DNA of 64,000 nt from Berberis thunbergii (taxonomy: Eukaryota > Streptophyta > Magnoliopsida > Ranunculales > Berberidaceae). Positions within the stretch are counted from its first letter, which is position 1, and each line of letters begins with the position of its first letter. Below the pieces are notes generated by a model. That model was not told where the DNA came from, did no database searches, and saw only the letters and a program-made list of their open reading frames with translations. Position numbers and translations under genes: made by a program. Below are positions 55,668-64,000 of the stretch, one piece after another. Location: the NCBI GenBank assembly GCA_003290165.1, contig QNQO01008320.1:1-64000 (forward strand), written 5' to 3'.

Positions 55668-55945
55668 AGATAGCGCTCAAATAAGCGCTATCTAAGTTTA
55701 ACATATATACTACAATAGCGCTTCTTTTAGCGCTATCTAAGAACAATCTAATTACTTCCATAGCGCTTATTTACGCGCTATCTTAGCAGATAAACAAATC
55801 TAATTTAAAAAATTCATTTAAATTAAATAGCACTTTTTTAAGCGGTATCCAAGCTAATTTAAAAAAAAAATTAGCGCTTACATAGCGCTTTAGAAGGCGC
55901 TATTGAAGTTAATTAAAAAATAAATAAACGCTTAGATAGGAATTG
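55668..55945. repeat. Subterminal palindromic repeats of CACTA-4, right
   Basis: About eight units of the gatagcgctcaaataagcgctatc kind, between 55,668 and 55,940, matching the left array. The terminal inverted repeat that should follow is absent. Confidence 0.85.
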
Positions 55946-55974
55946 TTAAGTATTTCTGCCTAACGTGAACAATA

Positions 55975-55988
55975 TGGCTCTGATACCA
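55975..55988 (-). promoter_or_regulatory. Initiator-Met tRNA primer-binding site of a truncated LTR retroelement
   Basis: On the minus strand TGGTATCAGAGCCA is exactly the complement of the 3' end of plant initiator methionine tRNA. It lies about 8 bases from the LTR edge TGTCACGCCCCG at 55,997. Only about 30 bases of internal sequence remain before the CACTA-4 array. Confidence 0.75.
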
Positions 55989-55996
55989 AAAAAAAT

Positions 55997-58448
55997 TGTC
56001 ACGCCCCGCTCATAAGAAAAATTCCAACAGACCGGGAGATTTTCTACAAACGGCACGTGACATACCACTTAACCACATTTTCACATAAACATTTCTCGGA
56101 AAAACGAAATTCCAATATATAACAACCATTCCAAAGGCAACCTTCGCCCCCAACTCCACACATCAAAATGTTCACACAAACATAACTTGCATATTAAACA
56201 CCAAATAGCAAAACACAAAACATCTTACAAACCCTGGGGAAGACTATGATCTACTTTCGCTCGGCTTGATCAACAAAGTCGCTTCCAACGTCTGCACTCC
56301 AATAAGAATACACCCATTTCCCACAAAACAAAGCAAAATGGGTCAGCCTAAAGCTAGTATGAGCAAAAAAATCAACTACAAACAACCCAAATAATAATCC
56401 ACATTTCAAGACACATCGACATTTACCTTACATCACACTCCACAAATTATTCATAATACATCAACCATATGGTTAACTAGTCATATGCACAAATAAGATG
56501 ATCAACAAAACATAACTTTTTAAATTTCCATTCATTTCAAATGGATGAAAATTTCCATAATCTTTTGCACATATCATCTTATCAAATTCATACTCACTTG
56601 CACAACATATCATACCATTTAATTAATTTTTAGGACATACTTGTTTCAAGACATGTCCCTTCTATTGGTCCTTAGGAATTCTCAATCACATTAAGCAAGT
56701 CAAAACTCGTACAATGGCTTAGTTCCCTACCGGAAGACATGCTACATGAAATCTTAGACCATGAATACCCTATCGCACCTATCCATGTGCCAAATGTGTC
56801 TCACCCCGACACACATCCACACGTGTACCAATACCCACTTTAAGTATGTATGCATTTCAAATGGGGTATCATCTCTAAAATGCATACTTCACCTTAAAAG
56901 ACTGGACACACGGGCCAAATCACAATTTAAAATTGCGCGCTCAAAGAGAACTATGTTCACACTCTTCCTCTAACCTCTTAGAAACACTCCACTGTATCAC
57001 GCGAGTCATGACTCGTACAGTGACTTAGTTTTCCCCATTTGGAAATCAAGCACTGCTCCTATGGAACACTCCACTATATCACACGGGTCGTAACTCGTAT
57101 AGTGGCTTAGTTTTCCCCTTTTTGAGACAGACACCATACAACTCACTATGTACGAAATTACACAAATATTAGAAACCAAGGCATCTATGGCCAATATTGT
57201 ACCACTCTGTACATTTCAAACGTCGGAGTAGGGTATTCATGTCAAACTAGAAAATTCTCAACACTTATCAAATAGCATCATTTTCATAATTCCATAAGAT
57301 GAACTAAGTTCTAAATATCACAATCACTTATATGACGCACAATATTCAATAATAAACATCTACTTGAAGCACGTATCTCGAGGCACATTATTGCCAAAAC
57401 TAAAATATTATAAATGTGAAATAAATTTATTCTAAAATTTAATTTTATGACAGTGGTAACAATGGTGAAAACGGTAGTAAAACAGAGTTATAAATCAAAT
57501 TCTATGATCAGTCAAAGTTGGGTCAAATAGCATGACGTCATCGTCTTCTACTTGAGAGCAGATTTTCCAGAACGTTTCAGTGTAACATAGCAACTTCAAT
57601 CATACACACAAGTCACATTTTTCAACCAAAACCTGAAAACTTTACACCATTGGAAAGCCCTTCCCTTCTACTTTTTAAAAATGCAAGATTTATCCATAAG
57701 TGCTTTCAATAACAGAAAATAAAACCTGATCTTTACCCTCTGTTCATCACGTTTTAAAGTCAGACTTAAAATTTCAGCAAGTTACAATTCAACACCACCA
57801 ACTTCAAACACCAATGACTTCTTCAATACTTATCCAAATTCTGCATATAAGCTACCTATAGAAAGCTCTCACCTTTATCTTTCAAATGAAAGCAATCAAA
57901 AACTAAAATCTGGACAGAATAAAAAAATAACATTACGAAAAGACACTTGGTTACCCATCTTAACCCAAACTAGCACCCCAAAATCTACAAAAAGAACGAG
58001 TAAACATGCAATCTAATATGTTAAATCATTCAAGAAATGGCAGAACTACTCACCAACTACAGCTATTGCAATCCTCAAAGCATAAGACTTCTCCTCCCCA
58101 ACATGCATCAAAGTCCTCTAGCAAATCTTTAAGGATCCCTCCCTCTCAAGCCCTCTCCTAGAGCTGGTAGACCAAGATAAAACCACCCAAGACCTGATGA
58201 GAAGAGAAAAAAAGGGTGGAGAGTTTGTGTAGAGCTTTATAGAAGTGAAATGGCTATATGCCACCACCAAGTTTCTAAATCCTACAGCGGTAGTACAAAG
58301 AGAAGAGAACAGATGTTAGAAATTGTTTTCTCAAAAGAAACCCAATAACAAAAATCTGAAACATCCATATTGCAAATACCCTCAACCAAATTGGTTTTTC
58401 AAAAGAAAACCAAATACAAAACCCCAAACAAATACACAAGGTCCACCA
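55997..58448 (-). repeat. Probable LTR (or most of one) of the truncated retroelement
   Basis: It starts TGTCACGCCCCGCTC next to the primer-binding site. It contains three similar short blocks (cacgggtcgtaactcgtatagtggcttagtttt-like) at about 56,690-56,725, 57,000-57,040 and 57,075-57,120. It has no coding potential. The far boundary could not be set, because a SINE/LINE-tail unit interrupts at 58,449 and LTR-like sequence seems to continue beyond 59,090. No second LTR is present in the window. Confidence 0.5.
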
Positions 58449-59040
58449 ATTTTAGCTCAGTTCGTCGGACATCTACTCTCCTTGTGAAAGGTAGCGGTTC
58501 GAGACTCACCAGCTAGGGATTTTGTGAGTTTTCGCCCGATTATTAGGAGCAAATGTGTTCCCTCATTGATAAGCCTTCTGGTATTGAATGTAGTTGCTGA
58601 GATGGACTGGACTGGAGTAAACCGAAAACAAGTCTTCATATGAGGTGGATGCAATGGACCAGAGCAAAAGCAAATCTCCATGCGCAATGGAGGCAACGAG
58701 GATATTAAGTTAGTTTTTGTGGTTCTAAGCTTTTTCCTTTATTGAGTAAGGTCTAACTCTTGAGTAAGGTTTTATCTCTTGATAAGGCCTTAACTCTTGG
58801 GTTCCATATTCTCTTGAGTAAGGCCTTCTTTTTTGAGAGATCCATCTTTTCTTGAGTTCTCTTTGAGAATTTATTTTGGAGCCTTGTTGCTTGGTTTTTT
58901 TAAATTTCCATTGGATTGTTTTCGCTGTTCTTAATTTGGGTAAAGTCGTAACGTACACCTGACGTGGTGTAAATTTTTTTTTAACTATGGTAATATAGGT
59001 CTAGCATCCCATAGTTGCTCCTCCCTACCAGAGGTTTTTT
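58449..59040 (+). mobile_element. SINE-like unit: tRNA-type head and LINE-family 3' tail
   Basis: The head has pol III boxes in the right order and spacing: box A TAGCTCAGTTCGTCGG (58,453-58,468) and box B GGTTCGAGACT (58,496-58,506). The 3' half (58,730-59,040) has the aaggtctt/aaggcctt words, the gtaaagtcgtaacgtac block and the gcatcccatagttgctcc terminus of the LINE family present elsewhere in the window. It is followed by an ATT microsatellite instead of poly(A). It is either a SINE that shares the LINE tail for mobilisation, or a SINE next to a truncated LINE. Confidence 0.55.
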
Positions 59041-59046
59041 ATTATT

Positions 59047-59087
<41 letters not shown>

Positions 59088-59089
59088 AT
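59041..59089 (+). repeat. TTTA / ATT microsatellite behind the LINE tail
   Basis: ATTATTTATTTATTTATT passes into about a dozen ATT units. Confidence 0.95.
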
Positions 59090-60085
59090 CCTTCGGGCCT
59101 AGTTTGGTTAGCCATATAGGGTTTATCATATAGCCTTTGGGCATGGATTAATAAAAAAAAAAAAAACACAACTGGAGACCAATCTAAACCCCAGACAAAT
59201 GAAATGAAAACTCGACAAGTGGAAATATGATAAACAAACTGTTTCGGATTCCCAACTAACAAATTTTCCAAACTAATTTCGGAAACAAATTCCACATATT
59301 GGGTTGGGTCTCTCACATCTTTTGAGGCTATATTAGATGAGATATTGATTCAGATGAGGGATTACTAACATAACACCCATTGCATCTCAAATTGGTTTCT
59401 AGAAAGAAACCCAAATAAAACTCTAAACCAAACAAATGGAAATTCGACAAACAAGCAAAACATATTTAGAATTTCCCAAACGGATGGGTTTCACCTTGAC
59501 TTCAACTATAAATTTCACATTTCACATATTGGCTCAAAGTTATTCAACCAAGGGACCTAGTCCCTATTTATAGACAAACCAAGGAGGTTGGAAACCATCT
59601 CCTCTCTTCCTTGCTTCATCCTTAAGAAACTCAGTCAAAGTCAACAATAGTGGCTATCTCCACTTACTTGTTCAAACATCTTTCTTCTTTAGTTCATTTT
59701 TAAAAAATGCAAGTCAAAATCAACAATAGTGGCTTTCTCATCACCTAATTGTTCAACTGTTTTCTCTTTTGCTTAATCATTGAGCAATACAAATCTTGCC
59801 CTAGTAGCTTCCACAAACTTCAAGCAAACTCACTTGAGGAAGTGATGGAAGCTACTCCGTATTCCACCACCTTCTATCATATTTTTCAACAATTTAGCTC
59901 ATCACCCAATATCCTAATCCAGGGTGATGAGAAATTTCAAATAGTAGATTGGAAAGACTCAATGATTTGCTTGATCTAACTCCAAATTTACCTTTCAACA
60001 ATGTACTTCAAGTCTAAGGAACCCTTTTACCAGGGAGCATGTAAAACTTCATTTTTATCCGACTCTTAGTAAATATGATAAAGAA
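59090..60085. other. No gene; possible continuation of the LTR
   Basis: 59,370-59,480 resembles 58,365-58,440 (aaattggtttct/ttggttttt, gaaagaaacccaaataaaa/aaagaaaaccaaatacaaa, ccaaacaaat). The LTR sequence therefore either resumes after the SINE-like unit or contains an internal repeat. An A-run lies at 59,153-59,166. ORFs are short and unassigned. Confidence 0.4.
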
Positions 60086-60089
60086 ATAA

Positions 60090-61045
60090 TTGTATTTGTA
60101 ATGGGGTTTAGGTACAGTCCCCTTACTAAGGACTATAAGGTAGTTCGAAAAACCTTTGTTGAATAAAGTCAAACAACTGTAATCATGGTGTACATATTAG
60201 GCACAAATTCTTGGAAGATGGGTAAAAAATATCCATTATTGTCTCCAATGTTGCATTGATGAGGATATTCTTGTGAATGATGTTCTATATTGGACTTATG
60301 ACCTTAATTTCATTTAAATCGATACAATAGAACTAGAAATCTCACAGGCAATCATATCTTTTGGTTTGACACACGAGAAGTTTCGAAAGGTCAAGTGCCT
60401 TGATTATGATGCAAGGAATGAGATTTCTCGAAAAAATTTGAAATTTTACAAAATATTTCTTTTTTTTAGTTACTGAAATTTCTTTCAATATCTGAAATGT
60501 TTTTTTATTTCATTAGACCCATCTCATTTTTTGTACATTTTAACCTATTATAACCTTAATTTAGTATTAAAATTCTGTTATATAAGTAATTATTATACAA
60601 TATATAGTTTGTATGACATTATGAGTCTTGTAGGACTCTTTATATAGTATGTAACAGTTTAAAATGCTTAAATTATATTGATACCTTCAAAATTATAACC
60701 GAAATTTTTACGTTTTTTTAATATACAATGAAATGTTTCATAAAATCAGTTTACTGAAATTGCTTCAAAAAATGAATTCACAATCCTTGTTATGATGATG
60801 TATTTGAGTTCTGCTTTGAGGGTGTGGGAAGGGTGCCTTGTTACATTATGTCATGTTTTAACTAATAAATCCACAGAGTGTGTTAATATATGGGTGACGA
60901 AAGAATCTTGGGTTAAAATTATCTTAATTAGACTTTCCTTGATTCCTTGTGATTTTGAATTATTGAAACAATTAGTTCTTTTGAAGAATAATCGTGTTTT
61001 ACTAAAAATGGGTGAGTACCGGATTTTGTATTGTCTACCTAGAAA
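60090..61045 (+). pseudogene. F-box-associated domain remnant, second copy
   Basis: Frames in succession read GFRYSPLTKDYKVV (about 60,107), VYILGTNSWKMGKKYPLL (about 60,192), DEDILVNDVLYWTYDLN (about 60,262), SQAIISFGLTHEKFRKVKCL (about 60,345) and then, after an AT-rich insertion at about 60,430-60,785, LCHVLTNKSTECVNIWVTKE then WVKIILI and KNNRVLLK. This is the classical plant FBA series: GFGYDxxTDDYKVV, LxTxSWR, VNGxLYW, IxSFDLxxEKF, VxIWVMKE and W. The F-box is not visible and frames are broken, so it is a pseudogene fragment. It meets LINE C at about 61,050. Such proteins select substrates for SCF ubiquitin ligases. Confidence 0.75.
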
Positions 61046-61049
61046 AACA

Positions 61050-62334
61050 AGGCTTCTTGACATGAGTCACATTCCTGGAGGGAAAGAAAAACTCTCCTAC
61101 TTTGAAGAATTGATTGATAAAATTCAACGACGAATTCAAGGATGGAAAGCAAAACTACTTTCACCTGAAGGGAGACTGCTCTAAATTAAGCATGTTCTAA
61201 GCTCAATACCTGTTTACATATTAAGCACCATGTGTGTACCCAAGAAAGTTTAACAAGAATTAATAGCTTGTTAGCAAATTTCTTTTGGGGGATTGTGTTG
61301 GTAAGTTGAAGAAAAAATAGGTATCATGGGACAAGATTTGTTTGCCACAGAAGGAATGAGGTTTGGGTGTCGAAAATCTGATAGTAGTGTTGAAGGCTTT
61401 TCGTGTTAAGGCTTTATGAAAACTTATCTCTTCCAATTCCCTATGGGCTTCTTTTATGAGAAATAAATACTGGTTGCTTAGAGTTTCGTTGAGTGGACAA
61501 GTTATGAAGTGTGGGGCTTCCCCATTTTTTAAGGAGATCATGTCTTGTAAATCAATAACTTTGAGCAATTCTTTCTGGCGTATTGGCAATGGCAACATCA
61601 TCTTCTTTGAAGAAAACTGGAACCTTATGACCTCTTTCAAAAGATCGGAGGATTTTATAAATCGTGGATTTTGGCGCATGGTTAGGGAAGTGATAATGGG
61701 AGATTATTAATTGTTCAACCTGGACCTCGTACAGCTACCACGTGGTCTATTCGCAAATAGGTTGCGGGGTAAAAAGCATGGTGATGATGGGTATGTCTGG
61801 GCGCCGGATACGGATGGTCATTTTTCCATTCATTCTGCATATGAATTGTTACGAAAGCAGGGGGTGAAAATGAGCTAAATAAACTAATTTGGTAAAACAA
61901 GATTTCGTCAAGAATTTCAGTTTTTGTTTGGAAACTATTGCGCAGAGGCGCGCCAGTGGATGAGGAGTTGTACAGATGCGATTTTGGCGGAAAAAGTATG
62001 GCGTGATTTTGATGGAATTTTTTATGTGCATGTAAGAAAACCAGCAGAGATCTCCACAGTGCTACAGGTTTGGTTCAAAAGAGCCAAGATGACCTCGCAA
62101 ATAGGTGTGTTATATTTCCTTACTCCTATGTTTATCCTATGGAAATTTTGGAAGCAAAGATGTAAGGTTGTCTATGAAGATGTTTCCCCAAATTATGCAT
62201 TTGTGATTTTAAATATTAGGCGTAATTTGAGGTTGGCCAATAGCTTTATCATTCCGAAACAAATTAGTCAGAATAAGGCCCTCTGTAAGGGCACTTGGGT
62301 TACAGGAGATCCCGGTTAGAAGAAGTTTTGTTAG
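61050..62334 (+). pseudogene. LINE C ORF2 remnant before RNase H (RT end, zf-RVT)
   Basis: SSIPVYILSTMCVPKKV near 61,200 and the NSLWASFMRNKYW segment near 61,440 match LINE ORF2 after the RT palm. 61,456-61,710 is open (SFWRIGNGNIIFFEENWNLM). 61,924-62,319 contains WRDFDGIF (zf-RVT end) and WKFWKQRCKVVYEDV followed by RRNLRLANSFIIPKQISQNK, the linker also seen in LINE A at about 2180. Stops separate the frames. Confidence 0.8.
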
Positions 62335-62368
62335 AATTGTATATTGGATCCCTCCTCCTGCAGATTTT

Positions 62369-62848
62369 GTGGCGCTTAATGTGGATGGATCCTCTCAAAA
62401 AAATAAGGCAACAGGAGGTGTGATTATAAGAGACCCAAGGGGTCATTGTGTGGTGGGAAAGCAATTGTTCTTCGGGGTAGGAACAAACAATAAAGTTGAA
62501 GCGTTGGCCCTTGTGGAAGGTTTATGTCTTTGTTCCTCATTGGGGTTGAGAAAAGTAATTGTTCAATCGGATTTGGAACTTGTTTGTGGTTGGTTTAGGG
62601 AGACCTTTAAGATTCCGTGGCATTTAGAGAACATTTTCAGAGAAATTAAGTTGATGGCGAAAAAAATGTTGATAGAATGCAAACACATTTATAGAGAGGC
62701 TAATGCGGTCGCGGATGCGCTAGCTGATAAAACGCAAAAAGATTGTAGGACTGTCACCTATGGAGCGAATGATTTACCTAGGCGACTGGCAGGGTTGGTT
62801 TTGCTCGACAGCTGCCACACGGCTTATGTTCTTCATGAGTATGAATAG
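62369..62848 (+). CDS. LINE C RNase H domain, intact open frame
   Basis: An open frame of 159 codons gives a complete-looking RNase H of the LINE type. It starts ALNVDGSSQKNKATGGVIIR (first Asp), continues TNNKVEALALVEGLCL (Glu), then IVQSDLELV (second Asp) and REANAVADALADKTQ (last Asp), and finishes with the LAGLVLLDSCHTAYVLHEYE tail before a stop. All four expected acidic positions are present. In LINEs this domain is the C-terminus of ORF2 and removes RNA from the hybrid. It has no start or upstream context of its own, so expression is unlikely. The lack of damage suggests that LINE C is younger than LINE A or B. Confidence 0.8.
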   Translation: MALNVDGSSQKNKATGGVIIRDPRGHCVVGKQLFFGVGTNNKVEALALVEGLCLCSSLGLRKVIVQSDLELVCGWFRETFKIPWHLENIFREIKLMAKKMLIECKHIYREANAVADALADKTQKDCRTVTYGANDLPRRLAGLVLLDSCHTAYVLHEYE

Positions 62849-63898
62849 AGGAAGCTTTGTTGTAGCAGCAGTTTATTTTTTCAGGGCTGTTTTCACAAGA
62901 TTTGGTGTTGTTGTCGCCAGTTTTTTCTGTTCTGCAATGCGCTGGACAGAGTGCTCTGTCCTGATGCACTCTGTTTCCCTGGATTTGTTGTTGTTTCGGC
63001 TGCTGTGTCCTGGAGAAAACAGTGGAGGTTCAGTCACAGTTTTGGAGTGCCGGGTTGCGGAGCAGCATTTCTATTTGCAGGGCCGGTGGTGCCGAGGATC
63101 TGGACAGGTTTGTTGTCCTGGGAATAACTGGACAGTCTGCATCTGTCACTGTGTTCAGTGCGTTGTGTAGAGCATTTCTGGTGCGGCACGTTTTATTCGT
63201 GCGTTTTGGTGGTCAGCTTGCTTGTTGCAGAGGCTTGGAATGGGGCTGGAATATTCGCTGGCTCTTGGCAATATCTTATTGATGGTAACTTTCTTTTGCA
63301 CTTTGTTATTTATGGTTACAAGTAGCAATTTCAACATGCAAGAATTCTCTTGCAAGTTGCAATTCGCGAGGTGCAAGTGGCAAGTTTGTTATGTTTTCCA
63401 GTTGCAAGTTGTTATGAAAAGTTGTTATGCATGTGGTTATGGGCAATTTGCAGGTTGTTTTAATATGAGCAAGGTGCAATTGGTGCATATTGTTTTTGGG
63501 CAGATTTTGCAATTCGATTAAGGTCTTTTTGACCCTTAATGGTTTTGTTTTATGAGACCGTAGCTTTTGGTGGGTTGACCTAGTTCATGATTAGGTCTTT
63601 TAAGGTCTAAATCTCTATTTGGTTTTAGGCCTTATTAGGCTTCCTCCTCTCCCTGACTGAGGCCTTATTTGGCCTTATCCTTGGTGAGTTAGGTCTAGAA
63701 TTAAAGTTTCCTTTTTGTTATGTTTTGGTAAACAGGCCTTTGCAAGGTCTTTCTTTTGAACTAGGAATATGTTTTCTTCTCTTGGGTAAAATTGTCATGT
63801 ACCCTAGACAAGTTTATAAGATTGTTTCAAGTAATAAAGGTCTGGCCTCCCATAGTTGCCCCTCCCAACTGGAGGCTTTTTTAAAAAAAAAAAAAAAC
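62849..63898 (+). repeat. LINE C 3' UTR and tail
   Basis: G/T-rich, with gttgcaagttg-type words (63,300-63,500) and aaggtct/aggcctt words (63,520-63,690), then the conserved terminal block and poly(A). ORFs here are low-complexity and unlikely to be real. Confidence 0.8.
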
Positions 63899-64000
63899 AT
63901 TCCTGGTAATTTGACACGATTACAACATTTACTTATGTGAAACATCTTACTTCAATTCCCTCACTTATGTTTAAGGGCAGAGGAAGATCAGATCACTGAT

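Larger units (their letters stand above)
48561..55945. mobile_element. CACTA-4: non-autonomous gene-capturing transposon, right end truncated
   Basis: It begins CACTACTACAAATATTAGC directly after plastid-derived sequence. Arrays of the palindrome gatagcgctttaaaagcgctatc lie inside the left end (48,587-48,855) and near the right end (55,668-55,945). No complementary CACTA terminus follows the right array. It stops at about 55,945 against LTR-retroelement sequence, and no rpoC1 sequence resumes, so the right tip is lost. No transposase was seen. The interior carries U-box/ARM, uridine kinase, TSS/REC-like and H+-ATPase gene pieces. Apart from the U-box piece, the captured genes are on the plus strand, unlike in CACTA-1 to -3. 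Confidence 0.82.
61050..63898 (+). mobile_element. LINE C: 5'-truncated L1-type LINE with poly(A)
   Basis: It begins in ORF2 (KEKLSYFEELIDKIQRRIQG then WKAKLLSPEGRLL, at about 61,075-61,185), runs through zf-RVT and RNase H, and has a 3' UTR of about 1 kb. It ends in the family tail (aagtaataaaggtctggcct then cccatagttgcccctcccaa) and a 15-base A-run (63,883-63,897). It is the best preserved 3' half of the family in the window. No target duplication was identified because the 5' junction with the F-box remnant is unclear. Confidence 0.9.

Noticed and set aside
62778..62969. Short Cys-containing ORF on the minus strand over the LINE C 3' end
   Set aside because: Shadow of the RNase H ORF and the UTR; no recognisable protein.

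Overview
The window is plant nuclear DNA, almost certainly from a eudicot. It contains plant-type retrotransposons, CACTA transposons and a nuclear copy of plastid DNA, and many gene fragments that still carry GT/AG introns and match plant-specific families (KNOX homeobox, IQD, DUF662 golgin, plant H+-ATPase, oxidosqualene cyclase). I cannot name the species. I see no intact single-copy host gene. Essentially everything recognisable is a transposable element or a broken gene piece carried inside one.

Layout. 0.8-7.66 kb: a nearly full-length, decayed L1-type LINE on the minus strand (LINE A). 7.78-8.2 kb: an F-box-associated-domain gene remnant. 8.403-33.680 kb: one old Ty3/gypsy element on the minus strand, with features of the Tat lineage (archaeal-type RNase H and an antisense extra ORF near the 3' LTR). 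Its gag is split by a 16.7-kb CACTA element (15,852-32,571; 3-bp duplication TTG). That element is split in turn by a second CACTA of the same family (18,835-28,009; duplication TAA). 34.15-46.18 kb: LINE B on the plus strand, split by a third CACTA (36,128-45,498; duplication ATA). 46.2-47.54 kb: LINE tails in both orientations, microsatellites and a hairpin. 47.93-48.56 kb: a nuclear plastid insertion covering the rpoC1/rpoC2 junction, with a fourth CACTA (48,561 to about 55,945) starting inside it. 55.95-60.0 kb: an LTR-retroelement end with an initiator-Met primer site, and a tRNA-headed SINE-like unit ending in a LINE tail. 60.09-61.04 kb: a second F-box-associated remnant. 61.05-63.9 kb: LINE C, 5'-truncated, with its poly(A).

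The main discovery is that all four CACTA elements are transposase-less gene collectors. The inner nested element carries pieces of at least seven unrelated genes: DUF662 golgin, kinesin-5, exportin 1, a WASH7/SWIP-like gene, an adenylate carrier, methionine synthase and KNOX. The outer element carries IQD, acyl carrier protein, oxidosqualene cyclase and ATP10. The third carries a receptor kinase, a mitochondrial pyruvate carrier, an MHK-type kinase and a MORC ATPase. The fourth carries U-box/ARM, uridine kinase, the C-terminus of a TSS/REC-type protein and the C-terminus of a plasma-membrane H+-ATPase. The fragments keep introns, so capture was at the DNA level. Neighbouring fragments are sometimes fused directly to each other. 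Each element family has its own palindromic subterminal repeat, which is the likely binding site for a transposase supplied in trans.

Insertion order, read from the nesting: LTR element, then outer CACTA, then inner CACTA; LINE B, then the third CACTA; plastid insertion, then the fourth CACTA. All family assignments were made by reading the sequence without database searches.
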